64,000 bases of DNA from JACRCT01 sp049841135. GTDB lineage: Bacteria; Myxococcota; Myxococcia; Myxococcales; UBA5297. The position numbers and the translations under genes are program-made. Below, in pieces: positions 1 through 9,055 of the stretch (position 1 is its first letter; each line of letters begins with the position of its first letter). The notes under the pieces are model-generated. The model was not told the DNA's origin. It did no database searches and worked only from the letters and a program-made list of their open reading frames with translations. The stretch is taken from NCBI GenBank assembly GCA_049841135.1, contig JASGHK010000002.1, forward strand, positions 1 to 64,000. Direction: 5' to 3'.

Positions 1-140
1 CCCGAGGCTTCGTCCATCGCAGCGCGGGGGCGCCCGCCCGAGGCGCGCTGTGTCAGGTCGTCCGCGCCGCCCGCCTGCCCGCCAGGAGCGGAGGAGGTGA
101 CGGTGCTGGAGAGGTCCGGGTCGTCGGTCGCGTTGGCCAT
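1..140 (-). CDS. Partial CDS of unknown function (N-terminal part only)
   Basis: The frame starts at ATG 140 with residues MANATDDPDL and stays open to the left window edge, so only about 46 residues are visible. Codon third positions are nearly all G or C, as in the real genes of this window. The visible part is rich in Ser, Gly, Asp and Ala and has no signal peptide or recognisable motif. The stop of the next upstream frame on the same strand lies one base before this ATG (stop at 142-144), which suggests an operon. I do not recognise the protein. Confidence 0.5.
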   Translation of the reverse strand, partial: MANATDDPDLSSTVTSSAPGGQAGGADDLTQRASGGRPRAAMDEAS

Positions 141-141
141 G

Positions 142-358
142 TCAGAAGACCACCTCGGTGCCCGCACAGCTGCGGCGCTCGCTCACGGCCGCCATCTTGG
201 CAGACCAGGTTCGCCGGGTCGCGCTCCGAGTCTTGGGAGCAGGTGAAGCCCCAGGTGCGAGCGCTGGCGGTGGACGACGAGAGGATCGTCGTCGGGCGCG
301 ACAGCGGCGTGGAGATCTTCACCTGGGCCGGTTCTCGCCGCGCGGCCGATAGCGGCAC
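142..358 (-). CDS. Possible small hypothetical protein, frameshifted
   Basis: Two frames with good third-position GC join if one base is removed near position 168 (TGCCAAG to TGCAAG). The joined product is about 71 residues, contains three Cys (within GFTCSQDS, LVCKMAA and RSCAGTEV) and ends EVVF just before the next gene. The start could be the ATG at 358 or a GTG about 12 codons later. The opposite strand is also open here and could encode a propeller-like segment, so the strand choice is uncertain. Function unknown. Confidence 0.3.
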
Positions 359-396
359 CCCGGGGAGCCGGGGTCGATGTACCCTCGGCCCCTTCG

Positions 397-1887
397 ATGA
401 CCGACCTTGCGCTTCAGACGGAAGCTCGCTGGCAACGGGGACTGGTGCTTGCGCTGTTCGCCGCGGCGCTCCTCCCCCTGTGGCTGTTCAAGTACTTGCC
501 CGGGATGGACCTCGGGAACCACGTCGCGATCGCCTCCATCTTGTGGAAGCTGCTGACCGGAAGCGACGGCGCCGTCGCTTCTCACTACGTGCTCAACCCG
601 CAGCCGGTGCCGTACTACGTCGTCTACGCGGTCCTGGCGCCCTGCGTCGGCGCCTTCGGCCCCTACCTCGGCTTGAAGGTGGCGCTCAGCGCGCTGGCCG
701 TGGCGACGTTCGCCGGCGCCTGGCGCCTCTTCCGGGCGCTCGGCTGCCCGTGGTGGACGCCGCTCGCCGGAGTCCTCTTCTTCTACGGCGCCTCGTTCTT
801 CTGGGGCTTCTTACCCAGCCAGGCAGGAATCCCGTTCATCCTGTTCGGCGCGGCCGGGCTCGCCTCGCACCTGGCCGGCGGCTCGGCGCGAAGCCTCGCC
901 GTGGCGGCGGTCGCCGGGCTGCTCGCGAGCCTCTCGCACATCGGGCTAATGGTCCCCTGGGGCGCATTCCTCGTGGCCTGGCTGCTCGCGGCTGGACTCC
1001 GCCGCACCTGGCGCGCCGGGGCGCTCATGGCGCTCGCCAGCATCGTCGTCCCGCTCGCGCCGGCGCTGGTCTCTTGGGCTCTCGGGGCCTCCTCACCCGA
1101 GGCGCGGCTCGCGCTGGGCTACGGCACGCTCGCCGAGCTGCTCGACCGCCTGCGCATGCACCTGGCCATCTTCGATCGCGGCCTGGGGCGCGCCGCGCAC
1201 GTCGCCTTCCTGATCTCGACCTTGGTGCTCTTGGTCCTCCCATCGGGCCGTTCTGTCGAGCCCAGCGTGCGGCGGTTCGTCCGCCTGGCGCTGCCGCTGC
1301 AGGCCATCGCCTATCTCGCGACGCCGCTCGCGGCGCACGTCGGCGGCAGCGCCATCTGGGGGCTCAACTTCCGCTTCTTCCCGTTCGTGGAGGCCGCGTT
1401 CGTCGCGCTGCTCGCCGGCAGGCAGCTCTCCGGTCGGCTGCGGCTGGTCGCGCTCGCTCCGGCCCTGTGCATCGCGCTCGAGCTGGGGGCGCTGCTCTCG
1501 CTGGGTCGCGCCTTCGACGGCACCGCGCGGCTCTTCAATCCCGTCCTCGCGGCCATGCGGCCCGGCGCGACGCTCGCGGTGGCGACGCGGCAAGAGAGAT
1601 GGGCCCCTGCGTGGCCGCCGGTCTTCACCAGCCTCCACGGCTACTCGGTAGCGACGGGGGCGGGCTACGACAGCTCGGTCTTCGACGAGAAGCAGACGCC
1701 CATCCGCCATGTCCGGTCCCTGCGTGGCGACGCCCGGCTCGACCGGCCCACGGTCGGCGAGTTCGACTACCTGCTCATCCAGCAGATCTCGGCGACCGAT
1801 CCCCCGATCCCCGCGCCCGAGGATGGCGAGCTGACGGTGACCTCGGGGCCGTGGCGGCTGTACCGGCGCCGGGCTCCGGCAAACTGA
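397..1887 (+). CDS. Polytopic membrane protein, possibly GT-C-like glycosyltransferase
   Basis: This 496-residue protein has many hydrophobic segments through about residue 380, beginning with one around residues 15-32 that is followed by an acidic loop, GMDLGNH. The C-terminal ~110 residues are soluble and end in a basic tail (LYRRRAPAN). An Asp in the first periplasmic loop of a many-helix membrane protein followed by a soluble tail is the general layout of GT-C lipid-sugar glycosyltransferases, but I see no diagnostic motif, so that is only a suggestion. It is a single gene, divergent from the left-edge frames and convergent with the Hsp70 gene at 2036-4828. Confidence 0.6.
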   Translation: MTDLALQTEARWQRGLVLALFAAALLPLWLFKYLPGMDLGNHVAIASILWKLLTGSDGAVASHYVLNPQPVPYYVVYAVLAPCVGAFGPYLGLKVALSALAVATFAGAWRLFRALGCPWWTPLAGVLFFYGASFFWGFLPSQAGIPFILFGAAGLASHLAGGSARSLAVAAVAGLLASLSHIGLMVPWGAFLVAWLLAAGLRRTWRAGALMALASIVVPLAPALVSWALGASSPEARLALGYGTLAELLDRLRMHLAIFDRGLGRAAHVAFLISTLVLLVLPSGRSVEPSVRRFVRLALPLQAIAYLATPLAAHVGGSAIWGLNFRFFPFVEAAFVALLAGRQLSGRLRLVALAPALCIALELGALLSLGRAFDGTARLFNPVLAAMRPGATLAVATRQERWAPAWPPVFTSLHGYSVATGAGYDSSVFDEKQTPIRHVRSLRGDARLDRPTVGEFDYLLIQQISATDPPIPAPEDGELTVTSGPWRLYRRRAPAN

Positions 1888-1923
1888 GACGAGTCTCCGG
1901 CGAGACCGGGCCGGTCTTGCAGG

Positions 1924-1946
1924 CAACTGTCATTCTCCGACAGTTG
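1924..1946. terminator. Inverted repeat between convergent genes
   Basis: CAACTGTC and GACAGTTG form perfect 8-bp arms around a 7-base loop. It lies in the 148-bp gap between the membrane protein ending at 1887 and the Hsp70 gene ending at 2036. There is no T-run, so it may be a weak bidirectional terminator or mRNA-end stabiliser. Confidence 0.35.
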
Positions 1947-2035
1947 GCTGCAACGCTGGTGCGAGCGGGGGTGCCTCGCCGGACGAGCCGGGCCAGCCCC
2001 CGAGGGCCGTCTCGCTCGCAACGACGCCTCGGCGT

Positions 2036-4828
2036 TCACCCGAGGAGCTTCAGCCCCGCCGGCAGGCTTTCGCCGAAGACCTTCTGCTCTTCGCCGCCGG
2101 ACAGCTCCACGACCTCGCGGACCGAGCGCACGACCACTTCCGGCGCCCTCAGTTCGTCGAGACGGCGTGCGACCTTCTCCCGCAGAGCAGCGTCCAGATC
2201 GCGCGTCCGGTCGCCCGACATGCGGGCGAGCTGCGAGAGCGGGAAGACCAGCTCGTCGGGCCGCGGGGTCTCGAGCGTCAGCAGCTTGTCGAGCCAGGCC
2301 GCCGCGGTGTCGGGGGGCACGCAGGCGTGACCCGAGCCGTAGAACGGGACCCGCGCGCCCAGCCGGCCCATGGACCAGACCAGGTGCGAGCGCGGCCCGT
2401 CCTTGGCCAGCCGGTCCAGGACGAAGCCGCCGGCCTCGAGCTTCATCTCCGGCGTCAGCCGCTCGAGGCTCGCGACCATGCGGATCATCTCGTCCAGGCC
2501 CTCGGCCTTGACGTTCTTGGGCTTGGGAACGCTCTTGCCCTTCACGACCGGGCGGAGCACCGGCGCGACGGTGTCGAACAGGCGCTTCTGCTCGGCGTCG
2601 CCCAGGCCGCCGGCGATGCGGCGCCAGAGCACCCACCAGGCTTCCCAGTTGTGGGTCTCCATCTGGAACTGCAGGCTCTGGTCGAAGATCTTCCAGACCT
2701 CGCTCGCCCGCCAGGCGTCGAGCGGCGCGCCGAAGCCGGGCCGCAGGCAATAGCCGGCGAGGTTGCACCAGACGCGCTCGTGGTCCGCCGTGCGGCGCCG
2801 CTTGCCCTGCCCCGCCCAGAGCGCGCCCCAGAAGCTCGCGGCAGACGGGCGTCGTCCAGTCCTCGCGCGGCCCGAGGATCTTCTCCAGGTTCTTGGCCAG
2901 CAGCTTGACTGCGCTCTTGTCCACCGGCGCGGGCTTCTTGCCGAAGACCAGCTCGACCTGGGCGGTGGCCTCGGCGAAGCGCTTGGGCATCGGCGCCACA
3001 GCCGTCAGGTTGGAATCGCCGGCCATCTGGCCGGCCCCTTGCCTGAGCTGGAACTCCAGCTTCCAGCGCGCATCGCGGTCGGTGGCCACACACCACAACT
3101 CCAGCGTGCCGATCTCGGTGAGCGACGCGCGAACGCGGACGGGCAGCTCCAGCTTCGCGCCTTGCTTGGCCGGACCCTCGGGGCTGCGCAGGACCGTCTG
3201 GATGGGCGGCAGCGCGCTGAAGAGCTCGTCGTCGAGCTTCGCCAGGTCGCCGGGCTTCTCGGCTGGGGCGAGCGTAGTCGCGAAGGAGCTCGAAGCGCAC
3301 CGGGTGATCGAGCGTGAGGGAGAACGTCCGCGGGATCTCGACCTCCTGCTCTTCCTCCAGGTGCCGCGGGATGAGGCAGAGCGCCTGTTTCTCCGCGCCG
3401 TCGAGGCCCACGAAGTAGGCGCGCGCGGTGCCACCGCCGATGCGCAGTCCGAGGCCGCGACGAACGAGCCCGTAGTAGGCCGCGCCGCGCGCCACGGCGA
3501 GATCGAGCGCCTCGTTGGAGAGCTGGGCGATGGGCGGCTGCCCGTGGAACCAGCCAGAGAGGACCTCGAGCAGCCGCTCCTGGACCTCGCGCGGGGCGAA
3601 GACGCCGCCGTTGAGCAGCACGGCGTCGGGGCGCGGCAGGCCTTCGAGCTTCTGGCCGAGCGCGGTCTCGATCTCTGCCGTGTGGGCGCGCAGGAACGCC
3701 GCGGCGTGGCGCGTCACCGCCGGCTCCGAGGCGTAGGGCAGGCCGAGCTCGGTCAGGCCGGCGCGCGCGGCCTTTTGCGGCAGGTCGGTCGGCAGCGTCC
3801 GCGGGAAGAAGCCGTCCAGGACGACCGTGAGGACCTCACCGCGGGAGAAGCTCGGCGGTCAGCGCCCCGCCGATGAGCCGGCTGCCGCGCCCGACCACCG
3901 ACACGCGGGTCTTGTCCGGCCCGCCCGGCGTCAGAAGCGTCTCCTTGGCCAGCCGGCAGGCCTGGACCAGCGTCGACCACTGCGCGGCGTCGAGCCGGGC
4001 GCCCAGGCGCGCCTCGACCCGGCGGGCCAGGGTCACGTCCATGTTGTCGCCGCCCAGGAGGATGTGGTCGCCGACGGCGATTCGCTGCAGCGTCGGCGCC
4101 CCGCCCTCCTTCACCGCGGCGTGGATGAGGGTGAAGTCGGTGGTGCCGCCGCCGACGTCGCAGACCAGGACCAGCTTGGCGCCGCCGAGCGAAGCCTCGA
4201 GCTTGCCGCGGTGCTTGGCGGTCCAGTCGTAGAAGGCGGCTTGCGGCTCTTCGACCAGGCGGACCCTGCCGAGCCCCGCGTCCTTCGCCGCGCGGACGGT
4301 CAGCTCGCGGGCGACCTCGTCGAAGGACGCCGGGACGGTGAGGACGACCTCCTGCTCGGAGAGCGGCGCGTCGGGGAAGTGGTGGTTCCAGGCCTCGGCG
4401 AGGTGGGTCAGGTACAGCGCCGAGGCGTGCACCGGAGAGACCTTCGAGATTCCCTCGGGGGCGCCCCACGGCAGGATGTTCGCCGTCCGGTCCACGCCGG
4501 AATGGCACAGCCAGCTCTTGGCGGAGCTGACCATGCGACCCGGCACCTTGGCGCCCTGGTTCTTGGCGAACTCGCCGATGACGATCGCCCGCTCCCCCCA
4601 CGGCAGCTTCGTCGCGCCGGCCGGGAGCTCGTGCTCGCCGGGGATGTAGCCGTTGGAGGGCAAGAGGCGGCGCTCCGCGGTCTCGCCGGAGGCCACGAGC
4701 TGCGGGACGGGCAGGTCCTTCACCTGGGCCGCGAGGTCGCCTTCACCGCGCAAGTCGACATAGGCCAGGGCACTGTTGGTGGTGCCCAGATCGATGCCGA
4801 CGACATATCGGACCTGTGACTCGCTCAA
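2036..4828 (-). CDS. Long Hsp70-family protein with C-terminal extension (DUF3731 type), three apparent frameshifts
   Basis: The N-terminus carries the Hsp70 ATPase phosphate-1 motif GIDLGTTNSALAY and the phosphate-2 motif VCDVGGGTTDF, plus GGDNMDV. The second half (residues ~560-929) is the long helical extension of the two-Hsp70 cassette family, ending near GESLPAGLKLLG. Three single-base insertions interrupt the frame near 3846, 3285 and 2836. Removing one base at each gives 930 codons and restores homology to the intact neighbour (for example GEVLTVVLDGFFP against the neighbour's GTLVDGFFP). Two sites become or flank GAG CTC and the third changes GAGCTTC to GAGCTC. The start is TTG at 4828. 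It is third in the DUF2760-Hsp70-Hsp70 unit and probably acts as a cytoplasmic ATP-dependent chaperone-like partner. Substrate unknown. Confidence 0.85.
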
Positions 4829-4844
4829 GATTGCCGTCTCGAAG

Positions 4845-4884
4845 TCTTCCCTCTCCGCGAAGCCCGAGAGGATCAGGGGTGAGG
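4845..4884 (+). repeat. Degenerate copy of the palindromic repeat
   Basis: This is a diverged copy of the repeat whose core is CTCTCCGCGAAGCCGGAGAG, with the right arm eroded (CCGAGAGGATCAGGGGTGAGG). It lies directly upstream of the TTG start of the long Hsp70 gene and abuts a well-preserved copy. Confidence 0.6.
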
Positions 4885-4973
4885 TCGCCTCGGGGCCGAG
4901 AAGCGAGTTCCCCCTCTCCGCGAAGCCGGAGAGGGGGTCAGGGGGTGAGGCACGCCCGGGTCAGGGGGTGAGG
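4885..4973 (+). repeat. Solo copy of the 70-bp palindromic repeat plus a tail fragment
   Basis: Bases 4885-4950 match the right-hand inverted repeat of the DUF559 unit (9693-9762) along most of their length, including the TCGCCTCGGGGC lead and the palindromic core. A second fragment, GGGTCAGGGGGTGAGG, follows at 4958-4973. The fragment supplies the last codons and the TGA stop of the Hsp70 gene ending at 4961. It fills the gap between the two Hsp70 genes. Confidence 0.75.
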
Positions 4974-6850
4974 TCCACCGGTGGCGCGGTCCGCAGGTTG
5001 AACTCCAGCTTCCAGGCCTTGCCGCTCTTCTCGACGCACTCGAGCGCCAGCGTGCCGATCTCGGTGACGTGCGCGCGCAGGTGGATGGGCACCACCTGCC
5101 CCGCCGCCACGCCGTCCGCCGGCAGCGTCGCCTCGACCGGTGGCATCTCCTCGAGCTCGTCCTCCCACTGCTCGACGACGGTGCCGACCTTGTCGTCGCG
5201 GCGGACCGAGGAGCCGAAGAAGCGGAACTGCGCCGGCTCGCCGACGACGAGCCCCAGCTCCGCGGACGGAAGCTCGGCGCTCGTCCCCTCCTCCATCCCC
5301 ATCGGCGCCAGGCACAGCGCCTTGATGGGCGGCGGCATCCCCGGCACCGCCGGCATGGCCGTCTCGATGCCCACGTAGTACGCCCGCGCGGTGCCGCCGC
5401 GGATGCGGATGCCCTTGCCGTTCTTGACGCGCCCGAAGCAGGCCGCGCCCTGGGCCACCGCCAGGTCGAGCTCGGAGCCCGGCAGCACCTTGGGCGTCTG
5501 CCCGCCCTCGGCCTTGACCCAGCTGCCGACGACGTCGACGACGCGCTGCTCGAGCTCGCTGGCCTTCATCACGCCGCCGTTGAAGAGGATGGCGGTGGGA
5601 TGCAGGAAGGTCTTGCCCGCGAGCTTGAGGTTGGCGGTCGATTGCGCCTCGAGCGCGCCCTTGTGCTTGGAGAGGAACGCCGCGAGGTGCCGGGTGATCC
5701 CCGGGTCCGACGCGTACGGGAGGCCCAGCGTCGTCAGGCCCAGGCGCTTCTGGACGACCGGCCGCGCGGTCGCATCGACCTTGGGGAAGAAACCGTCGAC
5801 CAAGGTCCCGGAGAGCTCCTCGCGCGTCAGCTCGGTCTTGATGGCCCCGCCGACGAGGCTCGAGCCGCGGCCGGGGATGCTGATGGGGTGCGAGGCCTTG
5901 GCCGGGTCGCCGAAGAGCGCCTCCTTGGCCTGCCGCGCGCCGTGGGCGAGCGCCAGGAACTGCCAGCGGTCGATCTTCTTGCCGGCCTTGGCGAGCTTCT
6001 GCTCCAGCGCATGGGCGAGCGCCAGGTCCATGTTGTCGCCGCCCAGGAGGATGTGGTCGCCGACCGCCACGCGCTGCAGCCCCAAGTCGCCCTGGTGCTC
6101 GACGACCGCGATGAGGCTGAAGTCGGTGGTGCCGCCGCCGACGTCGACCACGAGGATGAGGTCGCCCGGCTTGACCAGCTTGCGCCACTGCTCGCCCATC
6201 GCCTCAACCCAGGCGTAGAGCGCCGCCTGCGGCTCCTCGAGGAGCGTCAGGTTGGGCAGCCCGGCCTCGGCCGCGGCCTCGACGGTCAGCTCGCGCGCGA
6301 CGGCGTCGAACGAGGCCGGGACGGTGAGCGTGACGTCTTGCTTCTCGAGCGCCAGCGCCGGGTCGCCCTTGGCGATTTCGGCGTTCCAGGCCTCGCGCAT
6401 GTGGGCGAGGTAGCGGGCCGCGGCCTGCAGCGGCGAGATCTTGGGGACCTCGTCGGGGCTTCCGGCCGGCAGCATCGCTGCACGGCGATCGAGCGCCGGG
6501 TGGCACAGCCAGCTCTTGGCCGAGCTGACCAGGCGGATGGGAGTCAACGCGCCATGGTTGCGCGCCAGCTCGCCGACCACGAAGGACCGGGCCTGTCCCG
6601 AGCCTGTCGAGGGGTCCCACGGCAGCTTCAGCGAGCCAGCGGGGAACTCGGTCGGGTGCGGCACGTACAGGAAGGACGGCAAGAGCGGCCGCGCCTCGAC
6701 CTGTCCGGCGTGCGTCAGCTGCGGGAAGCCGAAGACCTTGGGGCCTTCCGGCTTCTGGCCCGCGCCCGTGAGCTCAATGGGCAGGTAGGCGAGCGCGCTG
6801 TTGGTGGTGCCGAGGTCGATGCCGACCGCGAAACGAGGCTTGTCGCTCAA
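4961..6850 (-). CDS. Hsp70-family protein (short paralogue of the two-Hsp70 cassette)
   Basis: This intact 629-residue protein has GIDLGTTNSALAYLP at residues ~9-23, the phosphate-2 motif VVDVGGGTTDFSL near 220, and GGDNMDLALA near 260. It has the Hsp70 ATPase fold and a shorter substrate-side region than DnaK. It starts with TTG at 6850; the TTGA overlaps the stop of the DUF2760 gene, indicating translational coupling. About nine residues (DPSTGSGQA) after KLPW are absent from the paralogue and come from an inserted repeat. The C-terminus (VDLTP-stop) is encoded by a dispersed repeat, so the native end may have been replaced. Role inferred: chaperone-like partner of the DUF2760 protein. Substrate unknown. 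Confidence 0.9.
   Translation of the reverse strand: MSDKPRFAVGIDLGTTNSALAYLPIELTGAGQKPEGPKVFGFPQLTHAGQVEARPLLPSFLYVPHPTEFPAGSLKLPWDPSTGSGQARSFVVGELARNHGALTPIRLVSSAKSWLCHPALDRRAAMLPAGSPDEVPKISPLQAAARYLAHMREAWNAEIAKGDPALALEKQDVTLTVPASFDAVARELTVEAAAEAGLPNLTLLEEPQAALYAWVEAMGEQWRKLVKPGDLILVVDVGGGTTDFSLIAVVEHQGDLGLQRVAVGDHILLGGDNMDLALAHALEQKLAKAGKKIDRWQFLALAHGARQAKEALFGDPAKASHPISIPGRGSSLVGGAIKTELTREELSGTLVDGFFPKVDATARPVVQKRLGLTTLGLPYASDPGITRHLAAFLSKHKGALEAQSTANLKLAGKTFLHPTAILFNGGVMKASELEQRVVDVVGSWVKAEGGQTPKVLPGSELDLAVAQGAACFGRVKNGKGIRIRGGTARAYYVGIETAMPAVPGMPPPIKALCLAPMGMEEGTSAELPSAELGLVVGEPAQFRFFGSSVRRDDKVGTVVEQWEDELEEMPPVEATLPADGVAAGQVVPIHLRAHVTEIGTLALECVEKSGKAWKLEFNLRTAPPVDLTP
6588..6617 (+). 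repeat. Short palindromic repeat inserted in frame in an Hsp70 gene
   Basis: The bases GGGCCTGTCCCGAGCCTGTC and the following GAGGGGTCCC encode the extra DPSTGSGQA segment. The paralogue reads KLPWG then directly into the next strand, so about 27 bases were gained without breaking the frame. The sequence resembles the CCTGAGCCTGTCGAAGG-type dispersed repeats I know from many environmental genomes. Confidence 0.6.
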
Positions 6851-7419
6851 GGCAGCTCCACCTCCGCCGGCGCGAGGATGGCCGGGTCTTGCCCGTCGGG
6901 CGGGTTGGGCAGCTTGACGTCCTTGGCGCGCCAGCCGTGGTGCCGCAGGCTGCCCTTGAACGGCGGGTTGCCCACCACGTTGCCGGTCAGGCGGATGGCG
7001 GCCGGGTCGAAGCCCTGCTCGACCGTGATGCTCGCGCCTTCGGGATCCTTGTAGACGGGCTCGAGCGACAGGTAGGCCCCGAGCGTCTTCTTGCAGCCCT
7101 CGTGGACCGCGCGCGCCGCGGCGCCGACCTCGGCGTCGGAGAAGGAGGCGATCTCCTCCTGCAGGAAGTCGATGAGCCGGCCGTCGCGCTGGAGCATGGA
7201 GAGCACGTGGAGCGCTTCGCGGCGGTCGCTCTGGGCTGGAGCGGCGCCCTGGCCGGGCAGCACGGGCTTGGCCGGCACGCCAGGCAGCGCGGCCGGGTTC
7301 TGGCGGAGCTGGACGACGCCGGCGGCGAAGGCCGGATTGAACAGGATGGCCCAGTACGCCAGGAAGGCGAGCCAGAGGCGGGCGAAGAAGCCCGGGGTCT
7401 GCTGCTGCTGCTGATCCAT
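6847..7419 (-). CDS. DUF2760 domain protein, first gene of the Hsp70 cassette
   Basis: The 190-residue protein begins with a Gln-rich stretch (MDQQQQQTPGFFARLW), then one hydrophobic segment at about residues 10-33. A soluble domain follows with GRLIDFLQEEIASFSDAEVG and a C-terminal GNPPFKGSLRHHGWRAKDV stretch, both typical of the DUF2760 family. DUF2760 genes are repeatedly found beside two Hsp70-like genes, and here the stop overlaps the TTG start of the first Hsp70 by four bases (TTGA). The protein may tether the Hsp70 pair to the inner membrane; that is inference. The ribosome site AAGGAGTGA precedes the ATG. Confidence 0.85.
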   Translation of the reverse strand: MDQQQQQTPGFFARLWLAFLAYWAILFNPAFAAGVVQLRQNPAALPGVPAKPVLPGQGAAPAQSDRREALHVLSMLQRDGRLIDFLQEEIASFSDAEVGAAARAVHEGCKKTLGAYLSLEPVYKDPEGASITVEQGFDPAAIRLTGNVVGNPPFKGSLRHHGWRAKDVKLPNPPDGQDPAILAPAEVELP

Positions 7420-7581
7420 CTGTGAATCACTCCTTCTGCCGGACAGGCAGCCAAGCGGGCGCCTGGTTTGGCGCGCGAGCGTCTAGCACCCCCCTGGCCG
7501 ATGCCTCAAGGGGTTTTCTAGACACGGGCGCAGCTTCGCCCACGGGCTTGAAACGTGTCGGAATTGCGGGGCCTTCCGGTG

Positions 7582-8025
7582 CTACCTCTTCTTGCGGCGC
7601 GCCGGCTTGCGCTCCAGACGCTGGCGCGACCACTCCCACCACGGCCGCTCCGGCGACTTGGGGTTGCGCGCGTGCCAGACGGCGCTCTGGAGCACGTCCC
7701 CGACGCAGGGGTCCTGGCGGCCGGCGAGCTTCTCGAGCCTGGCCAGGAGCGCGTCGGGGTCGGCCTTCTTCACGTCCATCAGGTTGCGCAGCCCGAGACG
7801 CAGGAGATCGGCAGCGACCGAGGGCCCGACGTTCGGTAGCTGCTGGAACTGGGCGCTGGCGACCAGCTCCTGCGCGCGCGGCTTGGGCAGAGCGCCCTGC
7901 GTCGCCTGAACGAGCTTGTTGGCGTCCAGGCGGACGAGATCCACGCGGGCCAGATGCGCGCGGCGCAAGAGCAGCCGCTCCTGCGGCGAGAGCGTCAGCT
8001 TGGGGACTCGGATGCGCAGCGCCAT
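7582..8025 (-). CDS. Helix-hairpin-helix protein, Cdd1-like (pathogenicity-locus family)
   Basis: The 147-residue protein has a central helix-hairpin-helix region, FQQLPNVGPSVAADLLRLG, followed by MDVKKADPDALLARLE and a Trp-rich segment, AVWHARNPKSPERPWWEWS. This matches small Cdd1-type proteins annotated as pathogenicity locus; the biochemical role is unknown but DNA binding is plausible. ATG 8025 is chosen because GGAGGG lies 5-6 bases upstream. The C-terminus is very basic (RKPARRKKR). It is divergent from the DHH-type gene, with a shared TATATA-containing gap. Confidence 0.75.
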   Translation of the reverse strand: MALRIRVPKLTLSPQERLLLRRAHLARVDLVRLDANKLVQATQGALPKPRAQELVASAQFQQLPNVGPSVAADLLRLGLRNLMDVKKADPDALLARLEKLAGRQDPCVGDVLQSAVWHARNPKSPERPWWEWSRQRLERKPARRKKR

Positions 8026-8118
8026 GAAGTTCCCTCCGTTTCGTTCGACCCGCATCCTTATATACCGGCTGCGAGGCACCCCGCCGCTCGCTCGCTCGTG
8101 ATAGAAGGCCGCCCCTGC

Positions 8119-9055
8119 ATGACCACCACCCGGATCCCCATCGAGTTCGTCGGCAGCCCCTCCCACCTGCCCAAGGCCAACAAGGGCCGGGTGGCGGTGC
8201 TCGACGTCGCCTTTGCCTCCGGCGACAAGTACGACAACGTCACCCTGCCCTTCATCCAGAAGCTGGGCGACCGCCTGGCGCTGTGGGCGGACCACCACGA
8301 GCACGCGCTGGGCTGGTCGAAGTTCCGGACCGACCCGCGCTTCCTGCTCGTCCCCAACCGCGAGGCCCACGCCTGCCCGGAAGCTCATCACCCGCGAGGT
8401 CGCGGAGCGGGCGGGCGAGGTGGGGATGCTGGTCGTCCACGGCGACTTCGACGGCATGCTCACCGGGGTCAAGCTCTTGCGCCGCGGCGAGCCGCCCTAC
8501 CCCGAGGCCGACGAGGACGCCCGGGCCATCGACTCGCCCGGGCGCGGGCACGCGCTCTCCGGGCGTGGACAGCGGATCGCCTACGCGGTCGACGAGGCGG
8601 TGGCGAGCTTCACCGCCGGCGACCGTCGCGACTTCATGAATGCCATCGTCTGGTCGCTGGTCGAGGGCCACGAGCCCGAGTCGCTCGCCCAGCGCATCGA
8701 CCAGGCGGCAGCCAAGGCGCATGAGGCGCAGGACCAGGCCATCGAGCTGGCGAAGGCGCACGGCAAGGGCGAGTTCTCGGGCCTGTACGTCATAAGGCTG
8801 CAGGGCCGGCGCGAGGGCCGGCAGCGCAAGGGCATGCTCCGCTTCGCCGAGGAGAAGGAGCCTGTCGGAGTAGTCGTCGAGACCGACGGCCGCAACGTCT
8901 GGGTGACCGCCGCGACCTTCGACGAGCAGATCGACCTGGGCGCCATCGACCTGCTCGACGGCGGGCGCAGCGACTACCGATATGCCGAGCCGAAGGCGGA
9001 GGGCGTCGAGCCCATCCTGCGGGCGCTGGCCAAGGCCGTGGCCGCGGTGCGGTGA
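8119..9055 (+). CDS. DHH-type phosphoesterase-like protein, one apparent frameshift
   Basis: The N-terminal half contains ALWADHHEHALGW, a DHH motif after a hydrophobic strand, followed by VVHGDFDGMLTGVKLL, which resembles the Asp-containing strand and glycine turn of DHH phosphoesterases. The C-terminal half carries VGVVVETDGRNVWV and ends in a helical tail. One extra base near 8378 (CCGGAAGCTC, likely CCGGAGCTC) breaks the frame; removal gives 312 codons. It would be a cytoplasmic phosphoesterase acting on nucleotides or similar substrates, but the order of motifs is unusual, so the family call is tentative. The stop lies 22 bp before the left inverted repeat of the DUF559 unit. Confidence 0.6.

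Noticed and set aside
243..2330. Long plus-strand open frame of ~695 codons overlapping the membrane protein gene
   Set aside because: Beyond position 397 its translation is Arg/Ala-rich shadow sequence, and the overlapping frame at 397-1887 gives a normal membrane protein. Only the first ~30 codons look protein-like, and those compete with a minus-strand reading.
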